Origin: Actinomycetes bacterium
GTDB taxonomy: Bacteria; Actinomycetota; Aquicultoria; UBA3085; Oleimmundimicrobiaceae
Reading direction: 5' to 3'
DNA length: 64,000 nucleotides
NCBI GenBank assembly: GCA_030614255.1
Contig: JAUWKI010000003.1
Coordinates: forward strand, 28,003-92,002
This document shows, piece after piece, positions 19,582 through 28,682 of this stretch (within the stretch, counting starts at the first letter, position 1; the number at the start of each line of letters is the position of its first letter). Both the position numbers and the translations under genes were made by a program. Below the pieces are notes generated by a model, which worked only from the letters and a program-made list of their open reading frames with translations, was not told the origin of the DNA and did not search any database.

Positions 19582-20040
19582 AACGGGTGGTTAAAGCTTC
19601 TTGCTCCTGACCAACACATTTTACTTTTTTCTCTGTTCTTAAGTTCTTCTGAAAGCTGAATGCTGTTTCAATGACTCCTGACTAGCGAAGCCCCTGCCTA
19701 CCGCCGTGCCTACCGGCAGGCAGGGCAGGCAGGGGGTGACCCTTAGGGTTACTCTCCTTAATCCTAATTCCTATCAGTTGGGAGTTTCTTAGTAAGAAGT
19801 CCCATTAGAGGCGGGCAAGCGAGAGTTTTCTAATTGGCTTGCTGGGTTTTTCTCTATTCTTTTATGCTCTCAGCTCTTAAGCTTTTCTGAAAGCTGGTAG
19901 CTGGCGTCTGGAAGCTGAATTTCCTTTCCCCATTACCCTGATTTTCCCTGGCGGCTGGAGACTGGAAGCTGGAAGCGGATAGCTAATTTTCCCTTGCGTA
20001 GTATATAATCTTCTGCAAAAATGGAAATTGAGACGGAAAG

Positions 20041-20910
20041 GTGGCTGAAATGGAAAAAGTTATTTTGGCTGAGAAGATAGCTTATTCTTATAACAAGACG
20101 CTCGCGGTGGACCACATCTCTTTCCACATCGATAAAGGCGAGATTTTGGGTTTTCTCGGCCCTAACGGAGCGGGCAAAACCACCACGATTAAGATGCTTA
20201 TTGGTCTCCTAGCTCCCCAAGATGGAAAAATTTCTGTCCTCGGAATGGATACGGCAAAAGAGCTAAATAAAATACAAGCTCAAATCGGCGTCTGCTTTGA
20301 GGAGAAAAACCTTTACGAGGAGATGTCCGCTATTGAGAACCTCAAATTCTTCGCCTCTCTCTTCGGGATAAAAAAGATTGATGCTGCCGCGCTTCTAAAA
20401 AAGGTGAATCTCCTTGTTGAGAAGAGACAAAAGGTTGCTAGTTTTTCAAAAGGAATGAAACAGCGCTTGATGATGGCTAGGGCTCTTATAAACTATCCTA
20501 AAGTTCTCTTTTTAGATGAGCCAACGGATGGCTTGGACCCTGTTTCCGCGAGAGCCGTTCGAGATGTTATTCTTGAAGAGAAGGAAAAAGGGGCCACCAT
20601 ATTTCTTACCACTCATGACATGATGGAAGCGGACAAGCTCTCAGACAGAGTCGCTTTCATAAACGAAGGTAAGATTTCCGTAATTGACACACCTGAAAAC
20701 CTCAAACACGAGTATGGAAAACGGATTCTTAAAATTCGTTACCGGTTAGACGGGAGAGTAGAAGAAGAAGAACTTTCCCTTGAAGATAAAGATATGAGCA
20801 AACGCATCGATGAAATTAATTCCAAACATTCTATTTTAGATATGCACACTGAAGAGGCGACTCTTGAGGATATCTTCATCAAGTTTACCGGCAGGAAGTT
20901 AGAAGGATGA
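20041..20910 (+). CDS. ABC transporter ATP-binding protein (NatA-like)
   Basis: Walker A GPNGAGKTTT; SFSKGMKQRL signature; FLDEPTDGLDP. Confidence 0.95.
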   Translation: MAEMEKVILAEKIAYSYNKTLAVDHISFHIDKGEILGFLGPNGAGKTTTIKMLIGLLAPQDGKISVLGMDTAKELNKIQAQIGVCFEEKNLYEEMSAIENLKFFASLFGIKKIDAAALLKKVNLLVEKRQKVASFSKGMKQRLMMARALINYPKVLFLDEPTDGLDPVSARAVRDVILEEKEKGATIFLTTHDMMEADKLSDRVAFINEGKISVIDTPENLKHEYGKRILKIRYRLDGRVEEEELSLEDKDMSKRIDEINSKHSILDMHTEEATLEDIFIKFTGRKLEG

Positions 20911-21944
20911 ACCGCATTCTTTCAATCGTCAAAAAGGATGTTATCCAGATTTTCCGCAACCGTTTCATAGCGGTCATAACTTTTCTCGCGATTTTTGTTT
21001 ACGCCATCATATTCCATGTTATGCCTTCTAAGGTTGAAGAAATGTACAGTATGGGTTTTTACTTTGAAAAAGGGCGAGAGGCTGTCGAAGAACAGATCTC
21101 TGAGGAAGAAGGCGTGGAAGTAGTATGGGCCGATGATGAAAATGAGTTAAAGAAGCTAGTTGAAGATGAGGATGTCCAGGTGGGGCTTTCTTTTACTTTA
21201 CTCGAAGGAAAGCCAAAAATCGTTTTATATACTTCCACTCAAACTCCTGAAGAAATAAGGGAGGCAGGCGATGTTATTGCCAGAGAAGCTGCCTACAGCC
21301 TTTCAGGATATCCTCTCAATGTGGAATTTGACGAGGTTGTTATCGGACCAGATTTACTAGGGGAGCAGATTCCCTTTAGGAATAAGATGCGCATTCTCTT
21401 TGTGGTGATGATTCTCTCGGTTGAGTTTTTTGCGTTAGGTAATTTAATTTCAGAGGAGATTCGCAAAAAGACCGCGGATGCTATTCTTGTTACGCCCGTT
21501 AGCATCCCCGAGTTTATGACCGCCAAGGTAGCTACCGGCATCTTTTTGACCCTTTCCGAAGGAATTCTTGCTGCTTTTCTGCTAAATATTATTAGCTTCG
21601 ATACTGTACTTCCTTTTGTTGTCCTTCTTTTTCTCGGTGCCCTCCTTGTTGTTGCCGTCTCATTTGTTTTGGGGACGATAAGCAGAAGTTTTCTGGGATT
21701 AACCGCGTATGGGACTCTCTTTATGATTGTTTTTATGATTCCCACTTTTACTCTTATTTTCCCCGGTGGTTATTCCTTTTGGATTAAAGCTGTGCCTTCT
21801 TATCATTTAATTATCCCGCTGGATGGAATAATAAATTACGGATATGTCCTCTCTGATTATTTGCCCGAGATGGCTTATCTTGGTTCATTTAACATAGTCG
21901 TTTTATTACTTGGACTTTATGTTTTAAGAAGGAGGCTTACATGA
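20907..21944 (+). CDS. ABC-2 type transporter permease
   Basis: Multi-TM, IRKKTADAILVTPVSIPEFMTAK; coupled to the ATPase. Confidence 0.88.
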   Translation: MNRILSIVKKDVIQIFRNRFIAVITFLAIFVYAIIFHVMPSKVEEMYSMGFYFEKGREAVEEQISEEEGVEVVWADDENELKKLVEDEDVQVGLSFTLLEGKPKIVLYTSTQTPEEIREAGDVIAREAAYSLSGYPLNVEFDEVVIGPDLLGEQIPFRNKMRILFVVMILSVEFFALGNLISEEIRKKTADAILVTPVSIPEFMTAKVATGIFLTLSEGILAAFLLNIISFDTVLPFVVLLFLGALLVVAVSFVLGTISRSFLGLTAYGTLFMIVFMIPTFTLIFPGGYSFWIKAVPSYHLIIPLDGIINYGYVLSDYLPEMAYLGSFNIVVLLLGLYVLRRRLT

Positions 21945-22990
21945 GCATATCACGTATTTTCTCCATAATGAAAAGAGAGTTAAGCCTAGGACCTCGTAGT
22001 CCGATGCTCTTATTCGCCCTTGCTCTTCCGCTAATATTAACTGCGGTTTTTCAGTTAATTTTTGGGGGACTATGGCAAGAAAAACCCGTATTAGCTGTTT
22101 ACGATGTAGGTGATGGGGTTGTAATTTCTGAACTTGAAAAAAATAAAGCGATAGATATTATCGATGCTGATTCAGAAGATGAAATTTTAAATTTAGTTGA
22201 AGTTAGGGAAGCGGATGTGGGTGTAATTTTCCCCCAAGACATCGAAGACATATTAAAGGAGGGTAAAGAGGTTACCCTAAAAACTTATGTCGACGGTGAG
22301 GCATACGCAAAAGATAGAACGATAATCGCTGCAACTATGCTATCTGTTCTAAGGAGCATCGCACCTGAAGGCCCCGAGGTGGATTTCGAACAAATTCTTC
22401 TTGGGGAAGAGAGGGGGCTTGGTATTTTAGAGATGATGCTCCCGTTTCTTGTTTTGTATGGTGTCATGGGGGGCGCATTCTTAGGCCCCGCGATTCTTCT
22501 CGTTGGAGCAAAAGAAAAGAAAACCATCACAGCTCTTCTGGTTACACCCTCAAGCAAAGCTGAGATTCTTGCGGCGTTTGGTATTATGGGTGTGGTGCTT
22601 GCTGTGATTATGGGAATAGTGGTTCTTTTGTTAAATGGTGGCTGGACTCAACCGCCTCTGATGATTCCTTTGCTCATTCTAAGCTCTATTTTTATGGCTG
22701 AATTGGGGCTCATAGCGGGCCTTGCGGTTAATGATTTGAACACGCTTTTTGCTAACATGAAGATCTTCGGTATCCTTTTGGTGGCTCCAGAACTCTTCAT
22801 TATTTTTCCAAAATGGCCACAGTGGATTGCAAAGATTTTTCCCACTTACTACTTCATGCATCCTGTGTTGAGGATAAGTATTTATGGAGATGGTCTTGCT
22901 GAGGTTGGCTGGGAATTATTGGTTCTGCTCGGTTTTATAATCCTCTTTTTTATCCCCATTCCTTTTTTAGCCAAGAGATTGGGGAAGTAA
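21941..22990 (+). CDS. ABC-2 type transporter permease
   Basis: Multi-TM, KEKKTITALLVTPSSKAEILAAF; overlaps the previous gene by 4 nt. Confidence 0.88.
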   Translation: MSISRIFSIMKRELSLGPRSPMLLFALALPLILTAVFQLIFGGLWQEKPVLAVYDVGDGVVISELEKNKAIDIIDADSEDEILNLVEVREADVGVIFPQDIEDILKEGKEVTLKTYVDGEAYAKDRTIIAATMLSVLRSIAPEGPEVDFEQILLGEERGLGILEMMLPFLVLYGVMGGAFLGPAILLVGAKEKKTITALLVTPSSKAEILAAFGIMGVVLAVIMGIVVLLLNGGWTQPPLMIPLLILSSIFMAELGLIAGLAVNDLNTLFANMKIFGILLVAPELFIIFPKWPQWIAKIFPTYYFMHPVLRISIYGDGLAEVGWELLVLLGFIILFFIPIPFLAKRLGK

Positions 22991-23035
22991 AAAGGTAGGC
23001 GAAGACCGCCAGCCTTGTTTAATTGGCAATTTTTT

Positions 23036-23255
23036 GTGGGTTGCTCTAAAGCTCCGGTTTGTCTCCCTACTCATTCGACTCTTGCAGTGCGAAACTTTAC
23101 TTCCTTCATTTCCGTGCCTACCGGCAGGCACGGCAGAACTCGTCAGGCTAAACTATATCCTTCCCTTTGACTTTTAAGCCAAAGCTTCCAACTATGTTGT
23201 AAGTCGGGTATAAGCCTGGCTCAAACAGCTTCGGCTTATTTCCTGAACAACCTAT
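23036..23255. repeat. MITE-like element copy
   Basis: GTGGGTTGCTC at 23036-23046, GAACAACCTAT at 23245-23255, internal palindrome CCGTGCCTACCGGCAGGCACGG at 23112-23133. Confidence 0.6.
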
Positions 23256-23274
23256 TTTTACGCCTAAAAATGAC
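23225..23274. repeat. 50-bp exact direct repeat of 14317-14366
   Basis: acagcttcggcttatttcctgaacaacctatttttacgcctaaaaatgac in both places. Confidence 0.95.
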
Positions 23275-23536
23275 ATGGCATATAAAGAAGCGTGTTTCCG
23301 TATGCTTGTCTGCCTCTGGAGGGGCTGATAGTTAAATTTTCTCCTCCCTTGACGGGAGGGGATTAAGGGGAGGGTGAAAGAGTTCTAAGCATTTTTAGTT
23401 TTTATTTGAGCTTGCTCCCGACCCCTGACTAAGAGACTACCGACTAGTTAGGGCTGGTGGCTGTTTTTAATTTAAAGGATTTTGAATGCGTTTGGAGAAT
23501 TAAACCCTCGGTGTTTTCGTATAAAAAGAAAGCGGG

Positions 23537-24187
23537 TTGCCAGTGTCGATTTTAAACAAACTCAAAGAGCTAGCAGAGAAAATATTTGACGAATTTTATT
23601 TAAGCAGGGGACAGGTTTATGCCGTGGGAACTATTGTTGCTCTTTTGGTTTTGGGAAGCGGGGTACTGTATTCAAGGAGTAAACCTGTGGTTGAGGTAAA
23701 GGAAATAACGGAAATAAGTGAATCAGGGTCTGAAGACATACAAGAGGAAGCCAACGAGGAAGCAAAAAAGATATATGTGCACGTCTGTGGGGCAGTGAAG
23801 AGTGCTGATGTTTATCTGTGCGAAGAAGGAGATAGAGTAAAGGATGCCATTGCTAAGGCAGGTGGCGCGAGAGATGAAGCCAATTTGGAAGCGCTTAACC
23901 TGGCAGCGAAACTCATCGATGGCCAGAAAGTTTATGTGCCGAAAGTTGGAGAAAATATCACTGCTGATGTTTTTGGAGCATCCTTAACCGGAGCTCTTAT
24001 TAATCTTAATAGTGCGACCTGCAAACAACTTGAGGAGTTGCCCGGAATTGGTGAAGTGATTGCTCAAAGGATTGTCGATTACAGGACGGAACACGGAGGA
24101 TTTAAAATAGTGGATGAGCTTCTAGAAGTGGAAGGAATCGGTTCAAAAAAGTTTGAGGACATAAAAGACAAGGTTGTGGTTAATTGA
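23537..24187 (+). CDS. comEA: Competence protein ComEA (SLBB + helix-hairpin-helix)
   Basis: VHVCGAVKSADVYLCEEGDRVKDAIAKAGG; LINLNSATCKQLEELPGIGEVIAQRIVDYR. Confidence 0.93.
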   Translation: MPVSILNKLKELAEKIFDEFYLSRGQVYAVGTIVALLVLGSGVLYSRSKPVVEVKEITEISESGSEDIQEEANEEAKKIYVHVCGAVKSADVYLCEEGDRVKDAIAKAGGARDEANLEALNLAAKLIDGQKVYVPKVGENITADVFGASLTGALINLNSATCKQLEELPGIGEVIAQRIVDYRTEHGGFKIVDELLEVEGIGSKKFEDIKDKVVVN

Positions 24188-26502
24188 AGGAGAAGGGCTT
24201 CCCGCCCATTTTCTGGCTCTCACTCTTATATATCCTCGGTCTTATTGTAAGCAGTTTTATCGATTTTCAAATTACCTATTTATTATTTGCTCTTATTGTG
24301 ACTCTTCTATTTCTTTTCTTTGTTAACTCAAAGTCCTCAAAACTTGGGAAAGCGTCTGTTCTTCTTTTATTCTTGCTGCTCGGAGTGTTTTTAATTACGT
24401 TGAATAAAAATAGTGTTGAAAGAAGCTTGCTCTCTCAGTTTGCCAAGGAACAGAAGACCATTGCTGTCAAGGGAGTTGTGGTCGGCAATTTAGTAAAGAA
24501 GGGCGAAAAAGTTGTCTTTGATTTGAAAGTAAACGAGGTCAGCGATGAAGAAGATGTTTATTTTATATCCGAAAAGACAAGGATAAGTGTTCAAAGAGGA
24601 TACGATATTAAACTTAAACCGGGGCAATGTGTATCTATTGAAGGCACTCCTTATGTTCCTACCAGCATGGATTCATTTAATTACAAAGAGTATCTACTGA
24701 GAAAAAGAATAGCAACCCTATTTTCTGTATATCCAAAAAGTGTAGAGATTTGCGGCGAGAAGAAAACCTTTATTATCGAGTTACGCGAAAAGCTTAAAAC
24801 CCAAACCGAGATGGCTCTTAATTCTGAACAATCAGCACTTTTAAACGGAGTTTTACTAGGCGACCGTTCTCAAATTTCGGATATTACAAGAGAGGATTTT
24901 GCCAAAGCGGGAATAGCTCATCTTTTGGCGGTTTCAGGGTTGCACGTGGGAATCATTGCGGGAATTGTGTTCTTTCTTTTTGGCCGGGTGTCTCTTCCCA
25001 TAAGAACAACTCTGGCAATTATATCTATTCTCTTTTACGCATTTTTAGTCGGCAACCAACCCTCTGTTCTTAGGGCCTCGACAATGCTTATAATTGGCTA
25101 TTTCGGCTGGTTGCTTGCCAGAGAGAAGGACATCTTATCGGCGATTTCTGCTGCCGCGTTGATTTTATTGGTCTATGATCCCTTTATGATTTACAATGTC
25201 GGATTTCAATTATCTTTCTTAGCGACTCTTGGAATAATCTTTATAGCTCCCATCATCCAGTCTGTTTTAAGCTCTCCATTTAAAAAATTAAATATGGCTA
25301 TTTCCGTAACGTTAGGTGCGCAATTGGGGATAGTTCCAATTTTAATCTACTATTTTCAGCGTTTGTCCTTGATGACAGTAGTTTCCAATTTAGTTGTCAC
25401 GCCTTTGCTTGCTCCGGTTCTTTTTGCCGGGATGATTGCCTCGTTTGTCGGATCTTTTTCTCAATGCTTTGCGGCTCCGTTTTACAAACTGACCGGATTT
25501 TTTCTCGACCTCTTAAGGGGCGCTGCCGGGTTTTTCGCCTCTGCTCCTGGTGGGAGTATCAATTTTGCTCGCCCACCTCTCGTAGCTATCTTCGGATATT
25601 ATGCGGCACTTTGTGGTGGCTTATTTTGTGTAAAGCGTAAGAAGTTTTCGCTGAATTTGAAGTGGCTTGTGATTCTATTCCTCGTTCTTTTTTCGACTGT
25701 TGTTTGGTTTCAGGTGGGGGCAAGCTCTCTTCCCAAGGACTTTTCCGTCAGTTTTTTGGACGTAGGACAGGGAGATGCCATCTTGATTAGAACGCCAGAA
25801 GGGGAAACGATATTGATTGACGGAGGAGAAGCATATAATCGTTTGAATGATTGTCTGCTACAACTTGGTGTTAGGAAAATTGATTTGCTTGTGTTGACTC
25901 ATCCCCACGCCGATCATGTTGGAGGATTGGCAAAGATTTTTGGTGATTATAATGTGGGGATGGTTCTAGATGGTGGACAACCCCACGCTTCTTCGCTATA
26001 TCTGAATTTTCTTTCCATGATAGAGGAGACGAATACTTCTTATAAGCTGGCCCGGGCCGGACAAAAATTTTTAATCGGGGACGAGCTCGAAATTTTTGTT
26101 CTTCATCCCGGAAAAGAGTTCATAAAGGGGACAGATTCGGATTTGAATAACAACTCGGTTGTCATGAAGTTAGAGCATGGCGATATATCCTTCTTGTTTA
26201 CCGGCGATGTGGAAGAGGAAGCAGAAAGGGAGATTCTTTTAGGTGGAGGAAATTTGACTAGCGATATTTTAAAAGTTCCTCATCACGGAAGTTCAAGTGG
26301 CTGTTATTTAAAGTTTCTCGAAAACGTAAATCCAAAAGTGGCGGTGATATCAGCGGGTGAGAATAATCGATATGGTCATCCGGCAAGTTCAACCTTGAAC
26401 AAACTTAAACAACTCGGCGTAGAAATTTACAGAACGGATAAGAACGGAACTGTGACTATAACATCTGACGAAAATAAACTTTGGGTGGGGACAGAGAAGT
26501 AA
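24184..26502 (+). CDS. comEC: DNA internalization protein ComEC/Rec2
   Basis: HLLAVSGLHVGIIAG; C-terminal MBL domain FLDVGQGDAILIRTPEG...LTHPHADHVGG. Confidence 0.95.
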   Translation: MKEKGFPPIFWLSLLYILGLIVSSFIDFQITYLLFALIVTLLFLFFVNSKSSKLGKASVLLLFLLLGVFLITLNKNSVERSLLSQFAKEQKTIAVKGVVVGNLVKKGEKVVFDLKVNEVSDEEDVYFISEKTRISVQRGYDIKLKPGQCVSIEGTPYVPTSMDSFNYKEYLLRKRIATLFSVYPKSVEICGEKKTFIIELREKLKTQTEMALNSEQSALLNGVLLGDRSQISDITREDFAKAGIAHLLAVSGLHVGIIAGIVFFLFGRVSLPIRTTLAIISILFYAFLVGNQPSVLRASTMLIIGYFGWLLAREKDILSAISAAALILLVYDPFMIYNVGFQLSFLATLGIIFIAPIIQSVLSSPFKKLNMAISVTLGAQLGIVPILIYYFQRLSLMTVVSNLVVTPLLAPVLFAGMIASFVGSFSQCFAAPFYKLTGFFLDLLRGAAGFFASAPGGSINFARPPLVAIFGYYAALCGGLFCVKRKKFSLNLKWLVILFLVLFSTVVWFQVGASSLPKDFSVSFLDVGQGDAILIRTPEGETILIDGGEAYNRLNDCLLQLGVRKIDLLVLTHPHADHVGGLAKIFGDYNVGMVLDGGQPHASSLYLNFLSMIEETNTSYKLARAGQKFLIGDELEIFVLHPGKEFIKGTDSDLNNNSVVMKLEHGDISFLFTGDVEEEAEREILLGGGNLTSDILKVPHHGSSSGCYLKFLENVNPKVAVISAGENNRYGHPASSTLNKLKQLGVEIYRTDKNGTVTITSDENKLWVGTEK

Positions 26503-26649
26503 GTAAGCTGCCAGTCTCCAGCTTAATTGTTAATTAATTATGCAAAACTAAAAAGAAGTCATTGCGAGCCCTGCAGTATTTTTGCAGAGCATGGCAATCT
26601 CGTTTTCAATTATAATAATTGCTCTTTTATTTATTCAATTATATTTTTT

Positions 26650-26847
26650 GTAGGTTGCTCTAATGTTCTGGTTTGCCTTCCTATTCATTTGACTCTTACA
26701 GTACGAAATTGCTATTTGTCCTAAAGGGCACGCAATTCCTGCCTGCCCTGCCTGCCGGTAGGCAGGGCGGTGTAGGCACGGTGCCGCAACTGTTCGAGTC
26801 TCATTCACTTAACGGTCGGCTGCACAGTCACCTTACGAGCAACCTAC
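26650..26847. repeat. MITE-like element with perfect 11-bp terminal inverted repeats
   Basis: GTAGGTTGCTC (26650-26660) and GAGCAACCTAC (26837-26847); central palindrome CCCTGCCTGCCGGTAGGCAGGG (26746-26767). Confidence 0.75.
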
Positions 26848-26955
26848 CTGGGTTTAAACGATAAAGATAATCTTATTCTATCAAACAATTTTTTAAAGTT
26901 AAGATTTGATATATTATTAAAACAGTTATTTGTGAACTTAATTTAAGGAGAATTA

Positions 26956-27924
26956 TTGAAAAAAGAGAACACTAAATCATTAAAACCGGTTTATATAATC
27001 TACGGAAAAGAAAAACTGCTTCTTGAGGAAGCGGTGGGCAGACTTAAAAAAAAGCTTTCCAATGTTGTGGATCTAACCCTAAATTACGAAGAATTCAGGG
27101 GAGCGGAAACGAGCGTTGATATTATTTTGGGAGCTGCGAATACGCCCCCTTTTCTTTCAGATAAGCGGCTTATAGTCGTCAAGGAGGCAGATAAATTAAA
27201 GGCCTCAGACGAGCTCATAAATTATCTCGAAAAACCACCTCCCTTTACTCATCTTATTTTGATGGCGGCTAAAATCGATAAAAGAAGCAGACTTTTTAAG
27301 ACTGCGAAGAAAGAAGGTTACGATTACGAATTCAAGTCACCAAATCGAAGAGAGATGCCAGGGTGGATAGGGGAGAGGTTCTTGAAAAAGGGGAAGAAGA
27401 TTAGTAGGGATGCAGTTAATTATCTTTGCCTAAATCTTGATAACGATTTAATGAGAATGCAAAGCGAAATTGAAAAAATATGTCTCTATCACGAGAACAG
27501 GAAGGAGCTCAATCTAGACGACATTCGACCTTTGATAAAAAAATCTTCAGAAAGCTCGATATTTGAGCTTGTTGATTTAATTGGTAAACGTCAAGAAGGT
27601 AAGGCTCTTGATGTCTTAAATAACCTGATACAGAGTGGGGAAAAGTTGCCTTTTATATTTCATATGATGCTTCGGCAGTTTCGGTTACTCCTTAAAACCA
27701 AGGTTCTTCTGGAAGTTAGAAAGATTCCACATTCAAAGCTAATTCAAGAACTAAACTTGCACCCCTTTGTGGTTAGCAATTATCGAGAACAAAGCAGAAA
27801 TTTCACCATCGAGCAACTTAAGAAGGCGCATAAATTGTTTTTAGAAGCCGAGGTTGATTTAAAAACGGGCAAGAAGGAACCGCGATTAATATTAGAGACT
27901 TTGATTGCGAAGGCTTTAGATTAA
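26956..27924 (+). CDS. holA: DNA polymerase III delta subunit
   Basis: VYIIYGKEKLLLEEAV, RFLKKGKKISRDAVNYL; downstream of comEC, upstream of rpsT. Confidence 0.9.
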   Translation: MKKENTKSLKPVYIIYGKEKLLLEEAVGRLKKKLSNVVDLTLNYEEFRGAETSVDIILGAANTPPFLSDKRLIVVKEADKLKASDELINYLEKPPPFTHLILMAAKIDKRSRLFKTAKKEGYDYEFKSPNRREMPGWIGERFLKKGKKISRDAVNYLCLNLDNDLMRMQSEIEKICLYHENRKELNLDDIRPLIKKSSESSIFELVDLIGKRQEGKALDVLNNLIQSGEKLPFIFHMMLRQFRLLLKTKVLLEVRKIPHSKLIQELNLHPFVVSNYREQSRNFTIEQLKKAHKLFLEAEVDLKTGKKEPRLILETLIAKALD

Positions 27925-28023
27925 ACCTTAAGAAATAAGGGTCTTAATAAAACCCAAGCTCAATTGAATAGTTTTTTGTCAGTTCGATAATTAACTGCAC
28001 CATAACTGCGTATTTTTTTAAAT

Positions 28024-28563
28024 CTAGTTCTTCTTTTTTGTAGCAGTCTTAGCCGTGTTTTTCTTTGTTGTGGATGCTTTAGATGCGGTCTTCTTTGTTG
28101 TCGTTTTTTTAGCAGCTGCTTTAGTTGCAGGTTTCTTTGTCTTTGTTGATTTGGTGGAAATTTTGGCTGCTGTTTTTGTGGTAGCTTTCTTCGCCTTTGT
28201 CGATTTGGCCGGAGTTTTGGTGGCTGTTTTTAGGGTTTTTGGTTTTTCGACCGTTTCGGAAACAACTTCAGGTGTCTTTTCAACTTTCTTCGCCGGTTTC
28301 TCTACCATAACACTCAGTCTTTTTACGAATTTTGCTTTTTTGTTGGCTGCGTTATTTTTGTGTATTATCTTTTTTGAAGCAGCTTTGTCCAAAGCCCTTA
28401 TAACGGTACTTAAAATATTTGATGCCTTTTCTTTATCGCCCTCTTTAGTGGCTTTGTTGAATGTTAAACTTAACGTCTTTAGTTCAGATTTTATGCTTTT
28501 GTTTTTAAGACGCCTTACCTCAGATTGTTTTGCTCTCTTAATTTGCGATTTAATATTTGCCAA
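28024..28563 (-). CDS. rpsT: 30S ribosomal protein S20 with about 90 aa histone-H1-like C-terminal tail
   Basis: MANIKSQIKRAKQSEVRRLKNKSIKSELKTL... core; tail of KATKTPAKSTKAKKATTKTAAK repeats; TTG start with SD GGAGG. Confidence 0.93.
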   Translation of the reverse strand: MANIKSQIKRAKQSEVRRLKNKSIKSELKTLSLTFNKATKEGDKEKASNILSTVIRALDKAASKKIIHKNNAANKKAKFVKRLSVMVEKPAKKVEKTPEVVSETVEKPKTLKTATKTPAKSTKAKKATTKTAAKISTKSTKTKKPATKAAAKKTTTKKTASKASTTKKNTAKTATKKKN

Positions 28564-28682
28564 AAGTTTTTCCTCCTATATATTTAAAAACAGTGGGAAG
28601 TATATCATATCATCCATGCTTCGACAAGATAATCAAAGGATGTGATATAATACTTTGATTATTAGAAGGAGTCAATTTAAGT

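Noticed and set aside
23341-23377. CTCCCTTGACGGGAGGGGATTAAGGGGAGGG as a possible regulatory element
   Set aside because: Resembles generic intergenic repeats seen in many uncultured bacterial genomes; no position-specific evidence for regulation here.
28055-28645. 196-aa plus-strand ORF opposite rpsT
   Set aside because: It is the antisense of the Lys/Ala-rich S20 tail (gives Phe/Val/Ala-rich translation); S20 on the minus strand is unambiguous.
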